Part shown: one piece after another, positions 23,194 through 36,000 of the stretch | Position numbering within the stretch: position 1 is the stretch's first letter | Layout: each line of letters begins with the position of its first letter | Origin: Balanoglossus misakiensis | Taxonomy: Eukaryota; Hemichordata | Length of the DNA: 64,000 bases | Reading direction: 5' to 3' | Assembly: GCA_040954595.2 (NCBI GenBank) | Contig: CM082594.2 | Location: 5,084,001-5,148,000 of the forward strand | The notes under the pieces: generated by a model | What the model was told of the DNA's origin: nothing | Seen by the model: only the letters and a program-made list of their open reading frames with translations | The model's database searches: none | Position numbers and translations under genes: made by a program

Positions 23194-26053
23194 AAAATGC
23201 AATAGTGACTTCATGAACAGTGCAGGGACATCTTGGGGCAATTAGTCAAGCTCCCTCATTGTCCAGAAAGCAGTGTCATTCTGTTTTGTATTTCGCACAA
23301 GACCAGTCTCCAGAACATATGTACGACTTTATGTTAAATTTTGACTGGAGATGACAGCAGTATAGATTTTTATAGTCAAGACTGGAATAATTTTAACTAA
23401 AAACTTGGCTGGAATAATTTGCAACCTTTCTGACGAAAATAGTTCTGCAAGTATAGAGTAAGCACATGTGTCTTTCAATACTGGTATTTTTGGAGAGAAA
23501 ACAATTCTTGTTGTCAGACCTGGCTTTTTAGCCAGCATTCCTTTTTTAGCTAACTGAGCTAGAAGAGTGAATTTATTAATTACAATGTACTTCTAATTAT
23601 AAGAATCTGCTGAATATGATGATTAATGTGTCATTGGTTTGAAAATCCTAACTTTGCTGGAGAGGTTCACATTATCACCCTCGACAGCCCTGTGAGATTA
23701 ACCCATTCACAACCATGGTATGACCCAAATCCATTGTTTTCTATGATAAATTCGGACCTCGATAGCGGGAACTGGGGGTGAAAGGGTTAAATCACAGGTG
23801 AATCGTCACTTTTTGCCAATTTCACTTTCTGTACAGTATTTCTGAAATTTCTGAGTCAACCTTTTGAAAAAGTAACTGAATTATTTGAAGTGCATGTTTT
23901 CATTTAAAGTAACCTTCTTGTCATTTCAGTGTAACCTCAAAGAAAGTGAAATTTAACATAACTTTTTTTTTCAACCATGACATACTGTCAGACTGCTTGA
24001 CCTTCTCTTGACTTTCATAAAATTATTCCTTTCTATGAGAATACAGGAATGACCATGACTTGATCTAAATGTTATATTTACAGTAGAGCTGGTGACAGCG
24101 TATTCAATTATTTTTTCATGTGGGTCTTTACATGTAGCAAACTCCAAGTTCAATCTTCCAGGTATCCTTCTTTTAGGTATGATGTGTGTAATACAATGAA
24201 TGGCAAGTACAATTCATTTCACAATACACTTGTACATACAGTGTTTATTATTATACAGTGTCTTCGTAAAACTTTGTCTTGGAATGTTTTTTAATCTACC
24301 TCATCTCAAAAATGTATTTTGGGAATGTTGTCAAAAAACAATGTAACTTCAGATGCCGATTAAATGAATCTTCAGGACTAAAATGAAGCGAGCGAACTAT
24401 GATGTTGTCTCCATCATTTCCCAGCATTCAAAGCTTTGACATGTGATCAGGAGGTCAGGTGGTGGCCAGCTTCTGAAAGACAGAACTGCAGGCAACCTGT
24501 GTACTCACAGTTGATGTTTATTGGAAAGTTCTGGCAAATTGGTCCTAAATGACGCCCTCTGTGACTGGCCACAGGGAAATTGTTACCAATTTTTCAATTA
24601 CTTTCAACCTATCTAATTACTAACTAGGCTTACAGGACAGAAACACAGTTAAATCATGACACAGGTACATCTATTCATAAGCATAGCTCACTTGCATACC
24701 AACACACTATAGGATCCACTCTGGGCCGTTACACACAATACATCGAAGATCTATGGTAGACCCCAGGAGCATTAACTCATGTGAAAGTTGTTTTGCTGCG
24801 TTCGACTTTGGAGGTCAACTTGTGACCCAAATTGGCGGCTAGTGTATGGGACGAGGTCGTGTTCTGAAATTGGAAATACTTTCTCAGGGGAGTAACTTGC
24901 ATAAAGGGCATCAAGGCGTGAACTTTCACAGCAAGAATATACAAACATATAGGGTCTGCAGTGAGGGCAACAAGTTGATTACGTATGCAGAGTGGATTGT
25001 GACCAGGGACCATCTCAGAAGACCTACTGTCAAAAGTTCTGCAGGTGAGTTAACGGTTGATCATGACTTCTATATATACATGCAGCACTGTTTAGACAGA
25101 TAGGAGTTGCAAAACTGACTAAGTCTGCCCCGTTTGTTAGATCGCTTCTATGTAAATATCTGTCAATACATATGGGCGTCCAACGGAATCGCCCACAAAC
25201 TCTTTAACAGCAGAGCCTTGTTCAGCGCAAGAACAAAAAAATGGTAGTCCAGTGTACTGGTGCGTAAATTCTTGTTACTGCAGACAATGAAACAGAATGT
25301 TCTGTGTCAGGACACCCTGCTGGGAATGAGTTAAGTCAAAGCCGCTGGTCATGTTTTTGTCAAATTTTCATCTTCGTACATGTGGCTGGGATACAGTTGG
25401 AACTAATCCACACATTGCTTCAGGGGGGTGTACTGGTGCGAATTCCACTGGCTAAAATATGTCAGCATAAAGTTTTTCTGCAAGTTAAGGAAGGGCCTAA
25501 GGTTGCCTGCTCGACCATTGTAAATGACACTAAAGCCATTTTGTTATACAAAACAAAAACTGCATATTAAATTATACTCTGCACAGCTTGAAGTTAAATT
25601 GTAACCTGAAAACGGTTTAGGCAGAACCAGATGGAGGAGAGATTCTCCGACATTGTGGTAACTTCACAGAACTTTTGAACTTCTCAATGCTTAGACCGAA
25701 TGCGAGATTTTCAACAACGCAAACACAAAAAAATGTGTGCGAATAAAACTGTTTCATTGACCTTTGTAGGACACGGCTTGTTAAAGACCAGGGACACTGG
25801 TTTGAATAAGAAAGTTTCTTTCATTACACAAGTTTGCGGTTATTGTCCTGTTGGTGAGTGACTGGGGTCATGGCTACATCGGTACACTAGTACACTGTTA
25901 CTCCAAAGTCACTGCACTTTAAAGGGATGGGTGCATCCATATAAAGTAATTACCATAACAAACGAGTTTCCCCTGGCCTTCATGCCCTGCTTTGCTACTA
26001 TAAACAGGTTTGTATGACCTCAAATGTTCTACATGTGGTTCTCTGTGCATATA
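23194..26053. other. Intergenic region ASB1 - SLC5 transporter
   Basis: About 2.9 kb, AT-rich, with the ASB1 3'UTR at the left. The ORFs here (up to 88 residues) show no recognisable motif or splice-consistent partner. No gene supported. The noncoding first exon(s) of the SLC5 gene must lie here or further right, because its start exon opens with an acceptor. Confidence 0.5.
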
Positions 26054-26251
26054 CTGTAAAACACTTTATTTTCGCGAAATACGCGAGAGCCACAATAGCG
26101 TGAAAATAAAAAGTCGCGTAAATTTTTTTTGAAGATAACGATGCAGTAAATCAAATAAGAGAACGCGAAAATTAATACTCGTGAAACAGTGCCCTCGTAG
26201 ATATCGCGGAACTTTAATTTTTTCAACTCGCGAAAATAAAGTGTTTTACAG
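26054..26251. mobile_element. Intact MITE with perfect terminal inverted repeats and TA target site
   Basis: 198-bp nonautonomous element bounded by TA dinucleotides (26052-26053 and 26252-26253). The ends match perfectly over 24 nt (26 with the TA): left CTGTAAAACACTTTATTTTC then GCGA; the right end is its exact reverse complement. The TA duplication suggests mobilisation by a Tc1/mariner-type transposase. The interior carries CG-rich motifs (CGCGAAATACGCGAGAGC). It has no ORF. A related fragment is at 6879. Confidence 0.88.
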
Positions 26252-26285
26252 TATTCTAATCTTTATTTCATTTTTCATTTTAAGG

Positions 26286-29200
26286 ATGATGTCCACAGTT
26301 ATTCACCATGGACTTTCGATCATCGACTACGTCATTCTGGCCGTCATCTTGGCGCTATGCTCCGCTATCGGTATCTACTTTGGATGCACCGGCAACAAAC
26401 AGAGCACCACCAAAGAATACCTGTTGGCAAATCGCAAGATGCATTTCCTTCCGGTCGCAGCGTCCATCATGGCCAGCACATCGTCGGCCATTGCAACCTT
26501 AGGCACCGGAGCAGAGGTGTACATGTATACGAGTATGGCCTGGTGGCTCGCTGTGGGGTTACTGATATTGAAACTTGTGGCCGCGCATCTCTACCTACCC
26601 GTGTTTTACAAGTTGGGAGTAACAAGTATATATGAGGTGAGGAACAATTAAAAAATATTTATTTATAAAATATTTCTTGTTTGTTACCATTTTTCCAAAA
26701 AGTGGTGGGAAAAATTTGATTTAATATCAGCAATTGAAACTCATCTTTTTTGTCGATAGTATTTCGAGCGACGATTTTCAAGATCTGTTCGTCTTCTGGC
26801 GACTGCGATTTATTCAATCTACAAGGTGAGTTACGTGAATAACGCATTAGTTCTTTATCAAAACACACTTTTCCGACTTGTTTTGACAAATCATGCTCAG
26901 GAAAAGACAAATAAGTAACTAAATAACAAACCAACCAACTAAACGTAAATGTGCCTGACTGACTGACTGAAATAACATGTTTTGATCTAAAACTTTTTGC
27001 TGCCTCTTTTAACATCTCTGAATGAAATCCTTGATATGAAGCTATGCAAACAATGTAAATCGTTTGATTTCCTAGACTTTGAAATGTGGACTAGGGCCAG
27101 AAAGGCACTATTTTAAATTTCATTCATGGATCATGGAGTACAAAGATTAACACCGCCAGCTGTAGTTACTGATACGCACATATTGACCGGTCAGGAGGGT
27201 AATAGTTCTATTTATTTGCCCTGACAATTTCAGATATTATATCTTGCCTTGGTAATTTATGCGCCTGCTCTGGCCCTGAATGCATCAACGGGACTCAGTA
27301 TTTGGACCTCAACCTTGACCGTCGGACTAGTTTGTACATTTTACACCGCATTGGTAAGTGCAAAAGTACCACCACTGTCATCGCCGATTGTAGTGTGGGA
27401 TTTTTGGAGAATTCTCTCAATCGGACGACATGCAGTTTCTAATATTCAAAACCAATTATTATATGTTTCTAACACTTAGCCATGTAAGCCGGTTGTTTCA
27501 AAATGTTTTGTTCGACCAGCTGGACAGGCAAAAGAAAGATACACCATCTGATTATCATTTTGCAACACTCCAATACATCTAGGAAACAATATTTTCTGCT
27601 TTATACTTTTATCGCTCAGGGAGGTATGAAGGCCGTAATCTGGACAGATGTCATTCAAATGGTCTTGATGTACGTTGGAGTGCTGGCTGTGATTGTCAAA
27701 GGATGTCTAATGCTGGGAGGTATTGGGAACGTGTGGCAAATTGCTGACGAGGGTGGCAGAATTGTCTATGCTGAGTAAGAGCACTTTAACATTTTATCAG
27801 AGATTGCTTCTTCTGTTGAAATTGTCATTGCAAGAATAAGTCCATATGCCAAAACTGTTCCCATCAATTCAATAAATTTCACATGCATAGAAGTTTCAGA
27901 TGTATTAGAAAGCTTTGGTCAGTATGAGAGATAGAATGTCAGTTGATTTATAGTCAAATTTTTTCGCAATTCGACATATCTCAAAATTTTATGTATGCTT
28001 TATATACTGCATTATTGAACACTTCACATACACTATCATCTATTACATAGAATATTTATGGTGAAAGTGACATCATAATAATTTGTGAATACTGAGGCCT
28101 GTTTATGTACCATGGCATATAGGCAATATGATGAGGGAAATGAATGTAAAATTTATAGATCTAAGCAAACTATATATCCACCTAACAATTCCACATGACA
28201 GGCCAATCATTAGTTCACCCTTTGTGTTCTAAATATTCTCCTTATTTCTATGATAGCATCGACATTGACCCAAGAACACGCAATACAGTTTGGTCGCTGA
28301 CCATCGGCTTTGCATTCAGCCTGATACCTCTCTCTGGGACGAGTCAACAGGTGGCACAACGATTCAACAGCTGTAAAAGTTCCCGGGAAGGAATTAAGTG
28401 AGTATATTTATGTTCAGAAATGTTTGAGTTACAGCGTTTCCTAGTTAGCAGAGAATGATTATTATTTTCAGTAAGACTTTGGGTATAATCTTCCTCACAT
28501 GGTCAGTAGATCTTGCAACAAATGTTGCGAACCGACAAAAAGTGGTAACCCTGGCAAATGTCCCCAAACTAGTTTTCTAAACAGTTGATAACACGAACCC
28601 CTGGATCCAGAAACCAGAATTGACCTTGGGTCAAAACTAATTGTGAACTTAAACAGGAAGACAAAATCATATCCTTATAGGACAACGAAATAACTCAAAA
28701 TAAACTGTACACACAGGTCAGAAAAAGCATGACACTTTAAATAGTGGAATACTGGGTACTGATGATCACTCAAACCTTTTTGTCAAGCAAACATTTCCCA
28801 CATCACAATCCTCCTAAAATATCGCACGTATCGCATCATGATAAAACAGTTCAAGTGCCCTAACTCTATTGTTGATGTTATTCACAAGGGCGATTTATTC
28901 TAGTGTGGTCTTCTCAATGCTGATGGCATCTTTTGCAAGTTTCGCTGGAGTTGTTGTTTTTGCGGTGTACGCTCAATGCGACCCACTCCGCCAAGGTTAT
29001 ATATCCAAACCAGATCAGGTAAAGTCAACAAGGTTACGTGTCAGTTATTCATTTATGTGGTGGTGGTGGTGGTGGGGGGGGGGGGGGGGGTTGTTGTTAC
29101 ACACCATTTACTATAAACGGACATATTAAGTGTCCGTCTCAATGAGATTATATATTGCAACTAAAACCATTTGAAACTATCCTCATAAAATATTAACATA

Positions 29201-31860
29201 TTTTGTTCTAGCTACTGCCATACTTTGTTGTCGAACACCTGGCCAATGTGCCTGGCCTACCTGGGTTGTTCATAGCCAGCACTTTTAGTGCTGCTCTTAG
29301 GTAAGTGTTTTCACAAATTTTGATTCTGATAAGTCACTCCACCATCAACATTGTTCTGTTGATTGACAGCACTTGGAAACAAAATTTACTTCTGTTTTAA
29401 ATTGCTATGACCTAGTATAAATCATAATGTTCACATTATTGAAATCACGTTACCTAATCTTGCAAGATTTTTTCAAGTGGAGGAAAAAGGTTTAGGAAAT
29501 GAGCAAAATCTGCAAAATAATTCTTATAGCCACTTTTTCCTTCATTTTTCAGTACTTTATCCTCTGGTCTGAATTCTCTGGCTGCAGTCATCCATGAAGA
29601 TTTCATTAAACCATGGAAATGCTCGGCTAATAGGTCGGACAAAGCGTCAACGATTATTTTGAAGGTTCTCTGTGAGTAGAAACAGCTAGCTTGTCATAAT
29701 TGAGCCATGATTTGCCCTTGAAGGGACAAAGTTTCTCTCTCGCTGCCCTTTTTTCCATCAATTATGTTGGATACAAGACACTGTTTGTGTTATTTTACAT
29801 GTAGATATATAATGAATCAACATTTGACCACAAACAAATTCCATCCCTTTTGAAGACACGAAAATAAAAAACTCTCGAAAATGAATAATCGTTCTTTAAC
29901 CACAGACTGCACACATTATAGTGCACTCATTCAAGTGGTTTCATGTCGATAGAAATTATGATTTTTACATTCTACTTTTCAGCATCATTGCTCGGGCTAG
30001 TGGCTATTCTATTTGTGTTCGTGGTGTCCGAAATTGGTATGATAATGCAAGTGTCGCTAAGCCTATCTGGAGTGCTTCTAGGTCCCCTGTTTGGTGTGTT
30101 CACACTTGGACTGTTTTTTCCATGTGCCAATTGGAAGGTATGGTCATTTCGTTGGTTTAAGCAGAATAAAGCTCAGTTACTCCAATTTCTCGCTATTTAT
30201 TTATTTATTTATTTATTCATGTATGTATGTATGTATGTATGTATGTATGTATGTATGTATGTATGTATGTATGTATGTATGTATGTATGTATGTATTCAT
30301 TTATTTATTCATCTATTTATTTATTTATTTATTTATATATACAGTTTTTAATTTTTTATTTATTCATTTATTTATTTATTCATCTATTTATTTATTTATT
30401 TATTTATTTATTTATTCATATATTTATTTATTTATTTATTTACTTATTTATTCATCATCTATACATTTGGTAGTTTTCACTATTTGAGTGACTGAAAGTA
30501 TATTGCTCTGGCTGTAATGCTCTCATTCATCAATTCACATCACCCTCCCTCATGCCAAATTCTCCTTGCAGGGTGCCCTGACAGGCCTCCTCTGTGGTAT
30601 TGGAACCGGTGCAACTCTGAGTGCTGGTGCATTTATATACAAAACAAGGCAAGCCCCTCTTCCCACCTCTGTTGATGGCTGTCCTGTGTTCAACGCTACA
30701 TATTATTCAAATATCACAGAAGAGGCCAATTATGCCAATTACCCGCTGACAGAACTGACCACAATGAACATGGTCAATGGGACTACACTTCCACTATCTG
30801 TTGATTCTGCAGATGAAGGGCAAGTATTGTTTTTTTTTCAAATCCTTTGCAAGGTTTGTCATAAAAGGAAACAAGTGCACTTTCTAGAACATGGACAAAA
30901 TACTGGTAGGTCTTTTAACACATCAATCCAACTGATGATGGTATATTGCACAACAAGACTCCCATATTTCAATGTTTGCGACTTAGGCACGTTTGCTTAG
31001 TAGCAGATGGCAGAGGGAAAACTGAATGTGTTTCTGAGTACTAAATAAACACATATACCGTATTCTGACTTGGTTGTATTTTTCCAGACCGTATTGGTTC
31101 ATACAGCTGGTGAGTATATCATACCTGTGGTATTCTTTGGTGGAAGTGATCATAGTTATAACGGTCGGACTCTTGGTCAGCTTCATGACAGGTAAGGATC
31201 ACGTTATTGTACTCAGACTAATTGGCAGAGGAAACCTTATCAATATTATAAGATAAGACTGATTTTCCGTAATTTACATTTATTGCAGGCTACACAAAAC
31301 CAAAGGATGTAGACAGTAGCCTGCTCTCTCCGTTGTATCGTAAACATTGCCACTGTCTACCTACATGGTGCTGTCCTCCATTTTATGGACATGAGAAAGT
31401 GGTGAGTTTGCCATAGCACAGACGTTTACATTCCAACTATTAGCAAGTGCCCAGGTCATTGCTCTGGCCAATCAGTAGTGTGTCATGTAAAGATGATTGA
31501 CTTTAACAAAGTTCCCAACTAATCGTACCTGTGTTATACTAGTACTTTCTGTGGTATATATGTTTGATTTCAATATTGTTTCAACTTGAATCACAACTGA
31601 GTGCAGTGGTGGACGTGATTTTTTGGTTATTCTTTTGCCAGGAAAACGGCCACAAAGAAAACATCACACGTATCTATGCTGACACTGAAGGCAAAGGGGA
31701 ACCAAACGCAAATGAGACTAGAGATCACTCACCAGATGCAATCAAGTTACGGAAGTACAAAGATGGCGGCGATCATGATTTGGGCAACAAGGGTGTCGTA
31801 CATGACAGCACGGAAATTTTACCTCTAACTACTCTGGAGAAATGGGAGGATATCAACTAG
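26286..31860 (+). CDS. Sodium-coupled solute transporter, SLC5A6/A8/A12 group
   Basis: Exons: 26286-26636, 26760-26825, 27234-27353, 27620-27774, 28257-28397, 28889-29018, 29212-29300, 29553-29671, 29983-30137, 30572-30819, 31088-31191, 31289-31401, 31642-31860. Phases close; 669 residues (SLC5A6 about 635, SLC5A8 about 610). Family landmarks: LPVFYKLGVTSIYEYFERRF, LVIYAPALALNA, GGMKAVIWTDVIQ (the SLC5 signature), YAQCDPLRQGYISKPDQLLPY, and FSAALSTLSSGLNSLAAV. Expect about 13 membrane helices in the plasma membrane and Na+-driven uptake of vitamins or monocarboxylates; the substrate cannot be told from motifs. The hydrophilic tail is charged (residues ~597-669). Intron 10 uses a GC donor (GG|GCAAGT). 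ATG 26286 is followed immediately by a second in-frame ATG. Confidence 0.92.
29053..29093. repeat. (TGG)n followed by a G run
   Basis: TGG repeat running into about 18 consecutive G in SLC5 intron 6, 35 nt after the exon 6 donor. Simple sequence that could form a quadruplex. Confidence 0.85.
30197..30455. repeat. (ATTT)n/(ATGT)n tetranucleotide array
   Basis: About 260 bp of TTTA, then TATG, then TTTA/TTCA units in SLC5 intron 9. It creates long false ORFs of YLFI and MYVC repeats. No coding meaning. Confidence 0.95.
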
Positions 31861-32877
31861 CCATGTTAGCCGTTATTACACTGGAACATATAGGAGACCC
31901 AGTTGTTCTGAGCTAATTATTCATAATTGTATACTACCCACAAATGTTCACAATTTGAACTTTAAAACAATAATTATAATTCTATAAGCCAATATAATAT
32001 AATTTGTCAGTATATTGCTTTAAATTCTTTAAAATTATAGATTATAATTATAGACTGAATCCACATAGTCCTAACATTTTATTTTCCTATATATACAATA
32101 TTATACGGCCTCGTGCAATTTTTCAATGCCATCCAAAACTGCGAGATTTGGAATTTTAACACCCACAAGACTGCATGCATGCAGTTAACTACTTATACTA
32201 CCAATTCAACAATTTTTAGGGGCGTGTTTTCGAGGTTACTGCTTCAGTTTGGGCATACTGTCACTTTTGCATTCAGAATTCAAATGTAACATCTTAGCAG
32301 CAGAAATTCCATCACGGTCAGAAATTGACCCTGGGATCTCAGTTCAAGAGGTCTCCTCTCTAACCATTGGTCTATCAGGAGTTTCTGCTGACCAAATGTT
32401 GTCGATCCCATTACAATCTTCCATGCTACTAGAGATGAACACACTACGTTTGGTATAATCTCAAATTGGACTGCGAAAACACAACCTGAAACTTGCCATT
32501 TTCATGGTACGACATGGTAATCAACCCTGTACAGGTAAAACTCCTTCCACCTACGGGCTTGGAATTTTACAGCAAAGTGCATGGTTGATTCCATGAATCT
32601 TCTATTATTCTGTTGCTTACCAATAGTAACCACACAGGCAGCATCTTCACCTTTAAGCAACTCATGCATACTGTATCATGTAAACTGAACAGAGAAGTAG
32701 AACAGTATAAGATCTCTTGTGACACACAAATAAAGTTATCAAAGAAAATAAAGTTCACAACATCGCAATGAAATCATTAAAATGTGCGATTTATTTCAAC
32801 TTAATCGATAACACTGGTGTTAGAAATAAATAATATACCATTGCTATGAAATCATTTGTGGAAATTTCTGTCCAAAA
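31861..32877. other. Tail-to-tail 3' region, SLC5 transporter and ADAM10-like gene
   Basis: Holds the SLC5 3'UTR, with AATAAA at 32729-32734 and 32747-32752 on the plus strand, and the short ADAM10-like 3'UTR, with AATAAA on the minus strand at 32795-32790. The opposed signals are under 70 bp apart. No gene in between. Confidence 0.65.
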
Positions 32878-33035
32878 TCATTGCTCTATTTTCCGGTATC
32901 TTCCTCTCATGGGATATCCCTGCAGTAACAGGGCTTTGATGGCATCTTCTTCAGACATGCTAATTTTTACAGTTTCAATCAGGACACGAGGGTCGGCTGT
33001 TGGGAAGATGGACGCTAGGCGCTTAACTGCAGATG
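32878..33035 (-). other. Last exon: CUE-like ubiquitin-binding module
   Basis: Encodes AVKRLASIFPTADPRVLIET then SMSEEDAIKALLLQG, followed by a basic end (RGRYRKIEQ). The IFP motif about one helix in and the LL near the end of helix 3 are the two conserved ubiquitin-contact sites of CUE domains. The exon joins exon 14 in phase from donor GTAGGT at 33507. Confidence 0.65.
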
Positions 33036-36000
33036 CTGGAATTAGGACAGAAATTTGCATATGGTGAAAAAATGCCACAAAAGGATCCAGGCAATGGGTA
33101 TTTTATCTCACGTTGGAATGTTGAACCAGAATTGCTGATTATAAATTGTAGCTTAGAAGTGGTAGGTACATTTTTTCGAGAAATGTCAAAAACTGAGTTC
33201 AAATTGTATCATCCAGAGAAAATTGAAAGGATTGTCAGGAAATGTGGAGTTTATGCACCAATAGGCAAATATTTGTCCATGGACCACTTCGCGGATAGAA
33301 TAACGTAGGGGGTTGTGGGGCAGTTTGCCTTCTAAGCGTGTGCGTTAGCCATGTACTAGACGCTATGTTGAACGCAAATTATACCATCATGCATTGCAGA
33401 TACCCTATCCGCAAAGTGGTCTATGTGCGTTGTTCTTTGCTAAAATCTATTTATCGTTCTCTGCATGCAATGTGTGTGGTACAAGATGAGTGAAAATGTT
33501 AACCTACACAGCTCGACGTTGTCTTCATCCTGGCTCTGTTCTCCACTGTTCACTGCAGCTGCCTCAGAAGGAACAACACTCAGCGCAATCTTCGCATGGA
33601 TGTCTTCGAGTTTCAGTTGAATATCCTGGTGGCAGACGGCAAAAAAAATTATCATGAATAATGCAATCTGTGATAAACTCACAAAAATAATCCATCACTT
33701 TGAACCTTTCTCCAGCATCGGATACCGAAAGTTAATTGCAAATGAATCAGTGTCTCTTGTCATACCAGTAACATGAACAGTCCAACCATTGAACAAGCAC
33801 ACAATCTGTTTGAAGGTTTCCTTCTTTTTGGTCCAGAGTGGTCCAAATCTTGCAGTCCAGTCCAGTTGCCTAATATCAACCCTAAATTTTCCTTTAATTT
33901 GTTTGTAAAGTACTGCAAGTATTCTTCTACCTTAACAGCTTCTTCAGACAAGCGTTCTTGCTCATGGCGACCTCCACTCGGAGATGACTTCTTTTTATAG
34001 GAAAATCTCACTACTATTGCAATCACACCCAGGGCTACAATTATTGCAACAATATAGTACCTGCAATATAGTAAAAAAAAAAAAAAATCCAGCGTGGTAA
34101 ACATACATTACTTCATGATATTTAATTCTTTATCTATTTCCCGGTATTGCGAACATCAATAAATGTATTAAAAGTCACAAAATATTCAGTCATCCATTTG
34201 TATGAAATTTATTGCAAACGAGGGAATCACATATGGCATAGTGAGGGAAAACTCACCAGTTGTTTTTGAACCATTGCTGAACCCGACCTGTCTGTTCGTC
34301 TGTCAGTAAAGCCCGCAGTTTATTCAGCGCATTTTCATTATCAACAGAGATGCACATTCCGTACTCACTGCAGTAACCTGGAATGTATAGAAGTTGTTGG
34401 ACATTTATGGAAAACCTCTGACAAAGCACCCTTGTAAATACCTTTCTCGTATTGTCTTTGCAACTGGCCATGTAAATGCTGTATATTTGACCCATGGGCT
34501 TTGGAATATGGATCATGGGTATAATCACAAACATTCTAAGATGGCTTCACAAGCTCTGCTGGCTGAAGCAGTCAAAATACATACCAGTGTAATTGGCACA
34601 TGCATGCCCTGCAGCTGAGAATAGAGTACTTCCACCAACACCTACAAGACCAAGGGACTCGGCAGATACACACGTTTCATTTACCTGATAAGCAAGAGAG
34701 TTTAGGTTACAACTTGAGTTAGATTCTGACATCATTCAGCAAATATTTAAAACGTTAAATATAAACAAACAATTTGAATCACATTGGAAAAGTTTGTTAT
34801 AGTAGTAGCTTGCTTTACTCTATGAAAATATATTCTACAATGATTTTATTTAACACACACATCCACAAACTGAAAATTACGGTCACATTGTATTCTTTCG
34901 CAAACAAGCATGCAATGTCCAAGTTTACAATCACAATTATTTTACCTTGCAACAAAGGTGGCAAAAAGTGCTGGGATCATGATCGCAAAGGCAGTCTTCA
35001 AGTCCAATGTCGAAGCAAGGAGTTAGCGTACATTCACCATGGTAGCATCTGCTGTCCCCATCATCACCACACACTGTGCCGTTTGGATGGAAAACAGTGT
35101 CTGGGCAGGAAGGACTCAGTCCAGTGTAAGCGTTCAGGAAATGTGACTGTTAATACAATATGACCATCAGATGGGTGAATTCTGGATAGTATTTGGCATG
35201 TTTAACTGTGTACGCATCAATAAACATTATTTATAATTAAACAAGGGATCATTTTTGCCTTGTTGGCTAAAGTGAAAAAGGATATTTGCAGTATGAGGGT
35301 GCTACACACTCTGTTCCTTCTTGGCACACGTTTTTCTTAGATTTTGATATGATGACGCATGATTCAGAACAGCATACTGACATCCTAGGGCTAGAAAACA
35401 AAAACAAAAGTCATGTACCTAATAAGAAATGCAAACAACAGACTTGTAGCCAAATTGTCAAGTTCTGTTGTTTGTAAATGCTCAAAATATTAAAATTCAC
35501 ACATACTTTAAGGTTATCAATATTAACCCTCTACGCCCGAGTTTCAGGTAACACTACCATTGGTTGAAGTCATATAATTAACTGCAATTCACACAAGTAC
35601 CTGCAGTTGGCTCCTTCTTTGAAAGTGCATTCTCGACTGCTTCCTCGCCCACCAAGAGGAGTGCAGCAGTTGTCTGTGAAGGGGCATTCTGCAGCTGTTC
35701 CACAGTCACAGACTTCTCCCTCCTCCACAATTCCGTTTCCACACTGCGGTCCAACATACACTGAACAATACAAAAAATATGCAACTTATTATAGGCTAAA
35801 ATCTATTCAAATTAACTCAGTTTGTGCATTGACTGGATAGGATGAAATCGCGAGGTTATAGGTCTTGGAATCACGCTTTATTTTCCATGGATATTTGTGA
35901 AAAGCAACTGGAAAAGAATGACCTAACATTCATTTGACAGATACTAAAAGAACTGGATAAGGTAGATATATCCAATTTCTTTATTTTATAATAGTTACAT

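Noticed and set aside
24777-25570. ORFs of 78-88 codons between ASB1 and the SLC5 gene
   Set aside because: No recognisable motif, no coherent splice chain, ordinary base composition; length expected by chance.
17399-30470. Tandem repeats considered as CRISPR arrays
   Set aside because: Units are 4-5 nt microsatellites without spacers, and the genome is a spliced eukaryotic one.
29943-30487. Long ORFs of YLFI/MYVC repeats
   Set aside because: Only the first 195 nt (SLC5 exon 9) is coding; the rest is a tetranucleotide microsatellite.
35223-35285. Read-through of ADAM10-like exon 9 (ending PFSL-stop) as a truncation or pseudogene
   Set aside because: Explained by the AT-AC intron; splicing restores a canonical disintegrin motif.
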